A program made the position numbers and the translations under genes. Below are positions 1-5,449 of a stretch of 9,546 nt of DNA, piece after piece. The stretch is taken from NCBI GenBank assembly GCA_013044425.1, contig JABEUK010000073.1, positions 1-9,546 on the forward strand, in the 5' to 3' direction. A model generated the notes under the pieces. It saw only the letters and a list, made by a program, of their open reading frames with translations, did not search any database and had not been told where the DNA came from. Each line of letters begins with the position of its first letter. Positions within the stretch are counted from its first letter, which is position 1. The stretch is from Thermoplasmata archaeon. Its GTDB lineage: Archaea > Thermoplasmatota > Thermoplasmata > Lutacidiplasmatales > UBA184.

Positions 1-892
1 CGCTCGAGCCGTGCCGGTCCATCGGGGTGCCGAGGCGGACGGCGATCCGAGTCCAGTTTTGGCCCTGCACGGAACCGAGAATATCCGATTGGAAGTGACC
101 ATCCGATCCGTAGAGGGTGACGTTCCCGCTACCGGTCAGGTTTCCGGATCGGCTCTCGTTCATGGGCCCGCCCGGTCCGATCGAGCTGACGCTCGTCTGC
201 CAGCTCCCCGAGGCGTTGAACTGGCTCGTGGCCGTCCACGCCTCGACTTCCGTCAGGTTCAACGGGACCAGACCGAGCGCCGGTGCGAAGCTAACGGACA
301 CGTTCGCGCTCGTGGCTACGAAGAGCTCCCTCACGAGGCGCGTCGTCCCGTTCGCGGTGAACGACCGCGACTCGGAGAGGTTCGCCGCGGCCTGCGTCGA
401 TGCGCGGGTGAGTGCGAGCGCGGGAACGGACGTGCCGTTCCGCAACGTGACCGAGCCGGAGATCGTGAAGTCGGCGACGCTCGTCCATTGTTCCCATGCA
501 CGGACGTCAACGCTCGAAGTGGACCTCGGCGACGCGCAACTCGGATGGCAGGCGGTCAGCTGCACCGATACGCCGACCGTGTGGTTCTCGGTGAGGGAGT
601 AGGTGCTGTTGGAGGTGTTCGTTTGGGTCAGCGTCGTCGAGAACCCGTAGGACGCGGTCCCCATGAGCTCGCCGTGTTCACCCTGCAGGTGGATCGTCGT
701 GTTCTGCATCCCGCCGTAGGCCCAGATCGTCCCTCCGTTCGAGGCGGCAATCGTTCCCCCGGCCGGTGCTGCGGAACCGATCGGCACCGTCGCAAGGGCG
801 AGCAGGATCACTCCTACGGCGATCGCGCATGTCCCGGCTCGTGTGACGTTCGGGTCTCGGATTCTCCTCCAGCGGCCCTTGGATGCGCTCAT
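1..892 (-). CDS. Secreted, sequon-rich surface protein (partial, C-terminus beyond window)
   Basis: I do not recognise a family. The frame is open from the ATG at 892 to the left edge (297 codons). The N-terminus has a basic stretch (residues 5-19), a hydrophobic core (about 20-40) and a likely signal-peptidase site near the Ala-Ala-Pro-Ala at 41-44, so export is expected. The mature part is rich in Ser, Thr, Asn and Gly and looks beta-rich. It carries about 14 Asn-X-Ser/Thr sequons in some 255 residues (for example N64, N92, N95, N103, N152, N171, N181, N197, N212, N226, N245, N251, N257, N279), as in N-glycosylated archaeal S-layer and surface proteins. One Cys pair (C115, C119) could form a local disulfide. 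It is transcribed away from kae1. Any membrane anchor would lie in the missing part. The export call is firm; the function is unknown. Confidence 0.8.
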   Translation of the reverse strand, partial: MSASKGRWRRIRDPNVTRAGTCAIAVGVILLALATVPIGSAAPAGGTIAASNGGTIWAYGGMQNTTIHLQGEHGELMGTASYGFSTTLTQTNTSNSTYSLTENHTVGVSVQLTACHPSCASPRSTSSVDVRAWEQWTSVADFTISGSVTLRNGTSVPALALTRASTQAAANLSESRSFTANGTTRLVRELFVATSANVSVSFAPALGLVPLNLTEVEAWTATSQFNASGSWQTSVSSIGPGGPMNESRSGNLTGSGNVTLYGSDGHFQSDILGSVQGQNWTRIAVRLGTPMDRHGSS

Positions 893-909
893 TGCAAAGG
901 GGATGGAGC

Positions 910-922
910 CTCCCCTGGGGAG
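910..922. repeat. Perfect 6-bp dyad beside the surface-protein promoter
   Basis: CTCCCC, one base, then GGGGAG. The arms match perfectly. The dyad touches the TATA-like element at 921-927 and lies between it and the minus-strand start at 892, where a bound repressor would block transcription. A chance GC-rich palindrome is a real alternative. Confidence 0.4.
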
Positions 923-927
923 ATAAG
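921..927 (-). promoter_or_regulatory. TATA-like element for the surface-protein gene
   Basis: The minus strand reads CTTATCT, an AT-rich break in GC-rich sequence, centred about 32 nt upstream of the ATG at 892. With the usual archaeal spacing the transcript would start near 898 and have only a few leader bases. No well-placed Shine-Dalgarno sequence precedes the ATG. Confidence 0.45.
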
Positions 928-938
928 GCACAGTTCAA

Positions 939-953
939 CGAAATCGGGTTTCG
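939..953. repeat. 5-bp inverted repeat in the divergent intergenic region
   Basis: CGAAA and TTTCG arms are separated by five bases. It lies upstream of both divergent promoters, between the surface-protein TATA-like element and kae1. It is short enough to be chance. Apart from this, the other dyad and the two promoters, I see nothing in 893-1066. Confidence 0.25.
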
Positions 954-1036
954 CTGGATTCCGTGCTAGGGTCTGCCCATCGACTCTCGGCAATGCGCCA
1001 AGCGGAGCGGCTCCCTCGGCGTGCCGGTTCGACGGG

Positions 1037-1042
1037 CTTATT
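1037..1042 (+). promoter_or_regulatory. TATA-like element for kae1
   Basis: CTTATT, centred about 27 nt before the kae1 ATG. This is the spacing expected if transcription begins at or next to the start codon (leaderless). There is no Shine-Dalgarno match just before the ATG, which fits. It also supports this ATG over any upstream start. Confidence 0.5.
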
Positions 1043-1066
1043 CGGCCGGTCCCCTCCAACGCCCCG

Positions 1067-2074
1067 ATGGCGATCCTCGGCATCGAATCGACCGCCCACA
1101 CCGCTTCGGTGGGGATCGTCTCAGAGTCGGCCGAGGTCCTTGCGATCGCCTCCGACATGTACCGCCCGCCGAGCGGAGGGATCCATCCGAGAGAGGCGGC
1201 CAACCATCACGTCGACCACTTGCCGGGGCTGGTCGAGCGCGCGCTCGAGGCCGCGCAGCTCGGGCCGACGGACCTCGAGGCGATCGCTTTCGCGCAAGGT
1301 CCGGGGTTGGGCCCGTGCCTGCGCGCCGGAGCGACCGTGGCGCGCACGCTCTCTCTCGCGTGGGATCTCCCTCTCGTTCCCGTCAACCACTGCGTCGCCC
1401 ACGTCGAGATCGCACGGGTCCTGAGCGGACTGGACGACCCGCTCTTGCTCTACGCGAGCGGTGGGAACACGCAGGTGATCGCCTACGGTCGCGGCCGCTA
1501 CCGCGTGCTCGGAGAGACGATCGACATTGGGATCGGGAACTTCCTCGATAAGCTCTGGATCGCCCTCGGAGGCACCTTCCCCGGCGGGCCTGCGATCGAG
1601 GCGGAGGCCAAGCTCGGCACCGAGCTGTTGCCGCTCCCGTACTCGGTGCACGGGATGGACGTCGCCTTCTCCGGGATGCTCACGGCGACGCTGGCCCTCC
1701 ACGCGAAGGGAGCGAAACGCGCCGACCTCGCCTATTCGGTCGAGGTGACGGCGTACTCGATGCTCACCGAGATCACCGAGCGGGCGCTCGCTCACCGCAA
1801 GCACGGCGCCGTCGTTCTGGGAGGAGGCGTCGCCTGCAACGAACGCCTGCGAGCGATGGTGCGCACGATGGTCGAGGAGCGCGGGGGTACGATGTTCGCA
1901 CCGCCGCGATCGCTGTGCGTGGACAACGGCGCGATGATCGCATGGACCGGACACCTCGCCTTCCAGAGCGGACTCTCGGTCCTCCCGGACGCTTCGGCGG
2001 TGCAGCCGCGGCAACGGACCGACCTCGTGGCGACGCCCTGGCGCGAGGCGCGCGCGGCGTCCGTGGGATTATAG
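1067..2074 (+). CDS. kae1: Kae1, KEOPS tRNA N6-threonylcarbamoyltransferase subunit
   Basis: Kae1 is the catalytic subunit of KEOPS. It transfers the threonylcarbamoyl group from threonylcarbamoyl-AMP to A37 of ANN-decoding tRNAs, working in the cytoplasm with Bud32, Cgi121 and Pcc1. The 335-residue product shows the ASKHA/TsaD-Kae1 pattern: N-terminal GIEST (5-9), GGIHPREAANHH (37-48), metal-binding His108 and His112 in NHCVAHVE, SGGNTQV (131-137), PGGPAIE, GGGVACN and the metal-binding Asp286 in DNGAMIAW. The ATG at 1067 opens directly on the conserved MAILGIEST start; the frame is open further upstream, but that stretch is antisense to the surface protein. The protein ends soon after the conserved QRTD segment (around 316-319), so the Bud32 kinase that is fused here in several euryarchaea is absent and must be encoded elsewhere. 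The next gene follows after 22 nt. The identification is secure. Confidence 0.97.
   Translation: MAILGIESTAHTASVGIVSESAEVLAIASDMYRPPSGGIHPREAANHHVDHLPGLVERALEAAQLGPTDLEAIAFAQGPGLGPCLRAGATVARTLSLAWDLPLVPVNHCVAHVEIARVLSGLDDPLLLYASGGNTQVIAYGRGRYRVLGETIDIGIGNFLDKLWIALGGTFPGGPAIEAEAKLGTELLPLPYSVHGMDVAFSGMLTATLALHAKGAKRADLAYSVEVTAYSMLTEITERALAHRKHGAVVLGGGVACNERLRAMVRTMVEERGGTMFAPPRSLCVDNGAMIAWTGHLAFQSGLSVLPDASAVQPRQRTDLVATPWREARAASVGL
2068..2074 (+). promoter_or_regulatory. TATA-like element for the geranylgeranyl reductase
   Basis: ATTATAG lies over the last codons and stop of kae1 and is centred 26 nt before the GTG at 2097. It suggests that the reductase has its own leaderless transcript, possibly alongside read-through from kae1. 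A weak GAGG (2089-2092) sits only 4 nt before the GTG. Confidence 0.45.
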
Positions 2075-2096
2075 CGCGCCCCGGGTTCGAGGCACC

Positions 2097-3338
2097 GTGG
2101 AGGAGGTCGACGTCCTCGTCGTGGGAGCCGGCCCCGCCGGCTCGAACGCGGCCTACCATCTCGCCCAACGCGGCTACGACGTGCTCGTCATCGAGGAGCA
2201 CGACCGCATCGGCTACCCCGTCCAATGCGCAGGTCTCGTCTCCCAGCGGGTGCTGGACCTCGCGGGCTCGGACCGGTTCGTTCGGCGGCCGATCCACGGA
2301 GCGAGCGTCTACGGCCCATCGCTCGGCTCGGTCGAGTTCACGGCGGCGGAGCCGCGCGCGCACGTCATCGACCGGGCCGGCCTCGACATCTACCTCGCCG
2401 ACCGCGCGGCCCGCGCCGGCGCGCGCTATTCGAGCTCGACCCGGTTCGACCGCGCGCTCGGACCGACGAACGGCCGGACGCACATCGAGCTCTCCTGCTT
2501 CGACGGCGAGCCGAGGGAGATCGCGGCCCGGCTCGTCCTCGGAGCGGACGGCGTGACCAGCGCCGTCGCTCGCGCGTACGGCCTACGTCGGCCGGTGGAG
2601 ATCCTACCCGCGTTCGAAGCGGAGTTTGCGACGAGCCCCGGCGACCCCGACCGGGTCGAGGTGTACTTGGGGCGCGATTTTGCGCCGGGTCTCTTCGGCT
2701 GGTGGATCCCCGACGGAGCGGGCGGAGCGCGGGTCGGCATCGCGGCCGACGCCGATGGCACCAGCGCGCGGGTCCGCTTCGACCGGCTGCTCGACCACCT
2801 CGAGCGGCGGTTCGGCCGACGTCTGAACAACCCCACCGCCTACCTCGTGAGCGGTATCCCGATCGGCCATGTGCCTCGGACCCATGCGGATAGGGTCCTT
2901 CTGATCGGCGACGCCGCCGGCCAGGTCAAGCCGCTCTCCGGAGGAGGGATCTTCACGGGCATGCGGTGCGCGGAGATCGCCGCCGAGGTCGCCGATGGCG
3001 CGCTGCGCCAAAACGACCTCTCCTCGCGTGCTCTCTCCGAGTACGACCGCCGCTGGTGGGGGGAGCTCGGCGAAGAGTTCGACCGAGCGCTCTACCTCCG
3101 ACGCCTGTTCGTTCGCCTCTCGGACGCGGAGTGCGATCGGCTCATCGAAGTGCTGAAGGAGTCCGATCTGCTCGGAACGATCGTCGCGTTCGGCGACATC
3201 GACTTCCCGACGCACGTGGCGCGTCGGCTCCTCGCTCAGTCTCCCTCGCTCTTGCGCCTCGTGCCCAAGGCGCTCGGGGCCTGGCTCGCACCGGGGGATC
3301 GCTTCGCCCCGGCGCTCGACCCGGTTCGCCGGAAGTAG
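2097..3338 (+). CDS. Geranylgeranyl reductase family protein (archaeol lipid saturation)
   Basis: A 413-residue FAD-dependent reductase. Family members such as digeranylgeranylglycerophospholipid reductase hydrogenate the isoprenoid chains of archaeal membrane lipids at the membrane surface. Visible motifs are the N-terminal dinucleotide-binding GAGPAG (10-15), the PVQCAGLVS segment (41-49) whose Cys44 matches the conserved family cysteine, GADG (149-152), GWWIP (201-205) in the substrate region, and the second FAD motif GDAAGQVKPLSGGGI (271-285). The start is a GTG, 22 nt after the kae1 stop, and the Rossmann fold begins a few residues later. A TATA-like element sits 26 nt upstream. The last 103 nt overlap the 3' end of the convergent gene on the other strand. 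The family is certain; the exact substrate (phospholipid, menaquinone side chain or geranylgeranyl diphosphate) cannot be told from sequence alone. Confidence 0.92.
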   Translation: MEEVDVLVVGAGPAGSNAAYHLAQRGYDVLVIEEHDRIGYPVQCAGLVSQRVLDLAGSDRFVRRPIHGASVYGPSLGSVEFTAAEPRAHVIDRAGLDIYLADRAARAGARYSSSTRFDRALGPTNGRTHIELSCFDGEPREIAARLVLGADGVTSAVARAYGLRRPVEILPAFEAEFATSPGDPDRVEVYLGRDFAPGLFGWWIPDGAGGARVGIAADADGTSARVRFDRLLDHLERRFGRRLNNPTAYLVSGIPIGHVPRTHADRVLLIGDAAGQVKPLSGGGIFTGMRCAEIAAEVADGALRQNDLSSRALSEYDRRWWGELGEEFDRALYLRRLFVRLSDAECDRLIEVLKESDLLGTIVAFGDIDFPTHVARRLLAQSPSLLRLVPKALGAWLAPGDRFAPALDPVRRK

Positions 3339-4048
3339 AAGAACGCTCCGAGGCCCACGAGCGCGATCGCTCCAGCGACCATCCCATAAACGACCCAGAC
3401 CCACGTGACCGTCTGCACGATGATCGAAGACTCGGGCGTCACGCCCGAGACCCCGAGCGCGGCGAGGTTGAGGGTCGCGCTGCCGTTGGCGAGCTCGGTC
3501 GCGTTCTGCCACACCGTCGAGTCGAACCATCCGCGCGATTCGAGCCGGTACTGGGTACCGTTCGCCGTGAACCCGAGGGCAGTACGGATGAGGAAGGACG
3601 CGGGGCCGATCGACGCGGCGGTGGTGACGGGGACCGTGATGGTCGCGACCTGACCCGGAGCGAGCGACAGCACGGGGAAGGTGATGTTCGACCCGCTCAC
3701 GCCGTTCGTGCCGGTGAGCAGGGGGGCGATCGAGTTTCCGATCGGAGTGGCGGGTCCTGCGTTCGATCCCACCGCATAGATGTCCAGGGTCAGCGCGATG
3801 CCGGACATCGGCCACTGGAGGAGGTCCTGTACGGTCAGGCCCAGGCTCCCGGAGGACCCGGCGTTCAGAGTCGGGCCGGAGAGGTTTCCGAGGAGGTGGT
3901 TGCCCACGAACACCGGTAGCGGCGGGTACGACGCGGCGCTGGCGGTGCCGGTCGGGGCGAGAGCGGCCACCCCGATGGCGAGCACGACGAGGGCCGTCCA
4001 CGCGACCCGTGAAACGGCTCGGCCGGGCCGGCTACCCACCGTCGGCAT
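3236..4048 (-). CDS. Exported single-pass membrane protein, possible sensor partner of the adjacent protease
   Basis: No named family is recognised. The 270-residue product has a basic N-terminus, a signal-peptide core (about 15-38, site near ASA at 36-38) and an extracellular beta-rich part resembling the Ig-like repeats of archaeal surface proteins. It has five Asn-X-Ser/Thr sequons (N55, N121, N163, N182, N188), one membrane helix (about 215-238) and a basic 30-residue cytoplasmic tail starting FRRTG. I chose the ATG at 4048 because the signal peptide starts there; a longer in-frame reading would add 51 residues antisense-like in character. The ATG lies inside the end of the protease gene (17-nt overlap), which suggests translational coupling. 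The 3' end overlaps the lipid reductase gene by 103 nt; its membrane helix ends almost exactly where that gene stops. A sensory or protease-substrate role is inferred only from gene order. Confidence 0.8.
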   Translation of the reverse strand: MPTVGSRPGRAVSRVAWTALVVLAIGVAALAPTGTASAASYPPLPVFVGNHLLGNLSGPTLNAGSSGSLGLTVQDLLQWPMSGIALTLDIYAVGSNAGPATPIGNSIAPLLTGTNGVSGSNITFPVLSLAPGQVATITVPVTTAASIGPASFLIRTALGFTANGTQYRLESRGWFDSTVWQNATELANGSATLNLAALGVSGVTPESSIIVQTVTWVWVVYGMVAGAIALVGLGAFFYFRRTGSSAGAKRSPGASQAPSALGTRRKSEGD

Positions 4049-4934
4049 CCTCCGCCGGCGCAGCGGACTCGGCCCGAGCCACGAGGCGGCGGATCCGTCG
4101 CCAGGCCTCGGCGCGGCCCCGTTCGCCGCCGAGTCCCAGGAACCCCACCGCGCGTGCCCCGAGCTCGCCGCCCCCGTTCGTGCTGGCCTTGAACAGTGCA
4201 CGCGCGAGCGCTCGCGGGTTGTGGGTCAATTCCACGGCCTCGTCGTCCGCGCGGTACTCCTCGCAGCGCGTGAGCGCCGTCGCGACGCGGCCGAGCACCG
4301 GATCCCATCGCATCAATCGCGCGAAGGTGCGGAAGAACGTCAGGTAGCGACCGTCCAGGTCTCGGACATGACCGAGCTCGTGGGCGATCACGCTCTCGAG
4401 TTCCTCGGGCGTTAGGGCCGTGCGAAGGCCGCTCGAGAGCAGTATCACCTCACGACGGCGGATGAGGCGCGGGCCCCCGAACTCGACGAGCGTGAAGCTG
4501 AAGGCGTCGACCCGCGGGTCCGGGAAGCCGAGGAGAGCGATGGATGTTCCCGGAGGAGGCAGGTGCTCCGGCCAGGCGACCACGGTGGGCTGGAGGATGC
4601 TGAGCCAACCGCGCCCGACCAGCTGGTTGATGAGGAACGCGAGCGCCAAGACGAGGGATGCCCCGGCCGCCCCGAGCGCCCAGACCGAGGCGTACTGAGG
4701 CTGGAAGAGCGTGAAGGGAGATCGCACGAGCCGCCCGGCGCCGCCCCAGCCGGCCTCGATAACGACCCAGGCCAGGGCCGTCGTGACGAGCACCGCCCAC
4801 AACGCGAGGAAGGTGGCCGCGAGCCGGAGAACGATGGGGGAGCCGGATCGGCGGACGGCGATGAGCAACCCAACGCCGGTCGCCACCCAGACGACCACGA
4901 TCAGGAACGGGATTCCGAGTACGGGCGCATCCAT
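4032..4934 (-). CDS. Membrane zinc metalloprotease, M48/M56 (HtpX/BlaR1-like) type
   Basis: A 300-residue integral membrane protease. Three hydrophobic segments are clear (about 7-27, 35-60, 83-103). The catalytic zinc motif is HELGH (185-189), and the third zinc ligand is probably Glu226 in EYRADDEA, the ExxxD-type pattern of M48 and the related M56 families. LTPEELESVIAHELGH is typical of both. The chain ends about 70 residues after that ligand, so it lacks the extracellular penicillin-binding sensor domain of BlaR1. It follows the BlaI-like regulator by 23 nt and overlaps the next, exported protein by 17 nt. By analogy with BlaR1/MecR1 it could cleave the regulator when a signal arrives. 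The alternative is a general HtpX-like quality-control protease. The protease assignment is firm; the regulatory role is inference. Confidence 0.9.
   Translation of the reverse strand: MDAPVLGIPFLIVVVWVATGVGLLIAVRRSGSPIVLRLAATFLALWAVLVTTALAWVVIEAGWGGAGRLVRSPFTLFQPQYASVWALGAAGASLVLALAFLINQLVGRGWLSILQPTVVAWPEHLPPPGTSIALLGFPDPRVDAFSFTLVEFGGPRLIRRREVILLSSGLRTALTPEELESVIAHELGHVRDLDGRYLTFFRTFARLMRWDPVLGRVATALTRCEEYRADDEAVELTHNPRALARALFKASTNGGGELGARAVGFLGLGGERGRAEAWRRIRRLVARAESAAPAEDADGG
4049..4056 (-). promoter_or_regulatory. GGCGGAGG directly abutting a start codon
   Basis: On the minus strand GGCGGAGG runs straight into the ATG at 4048, with no spacer. The same GGCGGAGGATG string precedes the cystathionine beta-synthase start at 5450. 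The spacing is too short for a normal Shine-Dalgarno site, so initiation here may rely on coupling to the overlapping protease gene. Confidence 0.3.
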
Positions 4935-4957
4935 GCCGATGCAGGTCCTCGAACGAC

Positions 4958-5314
4958 CTACAGACCCAGCTTCCGACGGAGTTCTCGTTCCTCCGCCGGG
5001 TGGAGCTTCTCGATCTCTTCGTTCAGATGGACGACCCCCGCCGGGCCGAACATGTCGACGACCCCCTTAAGCAGATTGACGAGGTACCTCCGCTCGAAGT
5101 CGGCCGGTCGGTAGACGTACCGCTCGCCTCCCCGGCAGGTTTCCCGGCGGCGCTTCACGACGCCTTTCGCGTGGAGGCGGGACAGGGTCGTCGCCACCGT
5201 GGTGTAGGCCACCCGGACCCCCCGATGCTCGAGGTCCTGGCGAATGGTCCGTGCCGGGGCCTCCTTGAGATCGCGGAGCGAGCGGATCACGTCCGACTCG
5301 AGGGATCCGGGCAT
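4958..5314 (-). CDS. BlaI/MecI/CopY-family winged-helix transcriptional regulator
   Basis: A 118-residue cytoplasmic DNA-binding protein. Residues 5-69 form a winged helix: LESDVIRSLRDL matches helix 1, YTTVATTLSRLHAKGVV (37-53) is the characteristic recognition-helix block, and RRETCRGGERYVYRP is the wing. Residues 71-118 match the C-terminal dimerisation region, ending ELRRKL much as staphylococcal BlaI ends ELRNIL. Family members are dimeric repressors inactivated by proteolysis (BlaI/MecI) or metals (CopY). By eye, the Asn-Phe bond cut in staphylococcal BlaI falls near residues 96-98, where no Asn-Phe is present. A single Cys60 lies in the wing; the CopY CxC metal motif is absent. GGAGG sits 3 nt before the ATG and a TATA-like element lies about 35 nt upstream. 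It is the first gene of the minus-strand unit and probably regulates it. Confidence 0.9.
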   Translation of the reverse strand: MPGSLESDVIRSLRDLKEAPARTIRQDLEHRGVRVAYTTVATTLSRLHAKGVVKRRRETCRGGERYVYRPADFERRYLVNLLKGVVDMFGPAGVVHLNEEIEKLHPAEERELRRKLGL

Positions 5315-5317
5315 CTT

Positions 5318-5322
5318 CCTCC
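5318..5322 (-). promoter_or_regulatory. Shine-Dalgarno site of the BlaI-like gene
   Basis: GGAGG on the minus strand, three bases before the ATG at 5314. The spacing is short but it supports this start. With the TATA-like element at 5346-5353, the leader would be only about 10 nt and would consist mostly of this site. Confidence 0.5.
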
Positions 5323-5345
5323 GAGGGACGCTTCGGTTTGCGGCC

Positions 5346-5353
5346 CTTTAAGA
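5346..5353 (-). promoter_or_regulatory. TATA-like element of the regulator-protease unit
   Basis: The minus strand reads TCTTAAAG, an AT-rich island in GC-rich sequence, centred about 35 nt upstream of the BlaI-like ATG. It places the transcription start near 5323, just before the Shine-Dalgarno site. Confidence 0.5.
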
Positions 5354-5369
5354 CATCCGACCGTGAGGA

Positions 5370-5383
5370 ACGAACGAGTTCGT
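5370..5383. promoter_or_regulatory. Near-perfect dyad, candidate operator between divergent units
   Basis: ACGAAC, two bases (GA), then GTTCGT: perfect 6-bp arms in the 135-nt region between the BlaI-like gene and cystathionine beta-synthase. It lies 17 nt upstream of the regulator's TATA-like element and about 38 nt upstream of the other. A dimeric winged-helix protein such as the neighbouring regulator could bind it. No binding is shown, and it is not the TACA/TGTA type known for BlaI of staphylococci and bacilli. Confidence 0.4.
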
Positions 5384-5420
5384 ACTGGACCGGACCCCGA
5401 AGGAGCAGGCAAGGCAAGCG

Positions 5421-5427
5421 TTTATGG
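5421..5427 (+). promoter_or_regulatory. TATA-like element of the cysteine operon
   Basis: TTTATGG, centred 26 nt before the ATG at 5450 and preceded by a purine-rich stretch where the BRE would sit. The spacing predicts a leaderless transcript, so the GGAGG that abuts the ATG (5445-5449) need not act as a ribosome-binding site. Confidence 0.55.
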
Positions 5428-5449
5428 CCGCCCCTCAATCGGGCGGAGG

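Noticed and set aside
117..602. A 161-codon plus-strand frame inside the surface-protein region
   Set aside because: The minus-strand reading has a signal peptide and many glycosylation sequons; this frame has neither and no known motif.
11..1066. A long N-terminal extension of Kae1 on the plus strand
   Set aside because: The frame is open, but the translation is low-complexity and Arg-rich, runs antisense to the signal-peptide protein, and precedes the conserved MAILGIEST start that has its own TATA-like element.
3236..3340. A transcription terminator between the convergent genes
   Set aside because: The genes overlap, and I see no T-rich tract or GC hairpin followed by T residues here.
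2604..4001. A 465-codon minus-strand frame over the reductase and exported-protein genes
   Set aside because: It overlaps two better-supported genes in other frames, and its translation is Arg/Pro-rich without domains.
4049..4201. A 51-residue N-terminal extension of the exported protein
   Set aside because: It lies inside the protease gene and would bury the signal peptide behind an Arg/Ala-rich stretch; the ATG at 4048 gives a normal signal peptide.
5000..5449. A 150-residue upstream extension of cystathionine beta-synthase
   Set aside because: It would run antisense through the BlaI-like gene and across its own promoter. The synthase begins normally at 5450, 14 residues before the conserved IGDTP.
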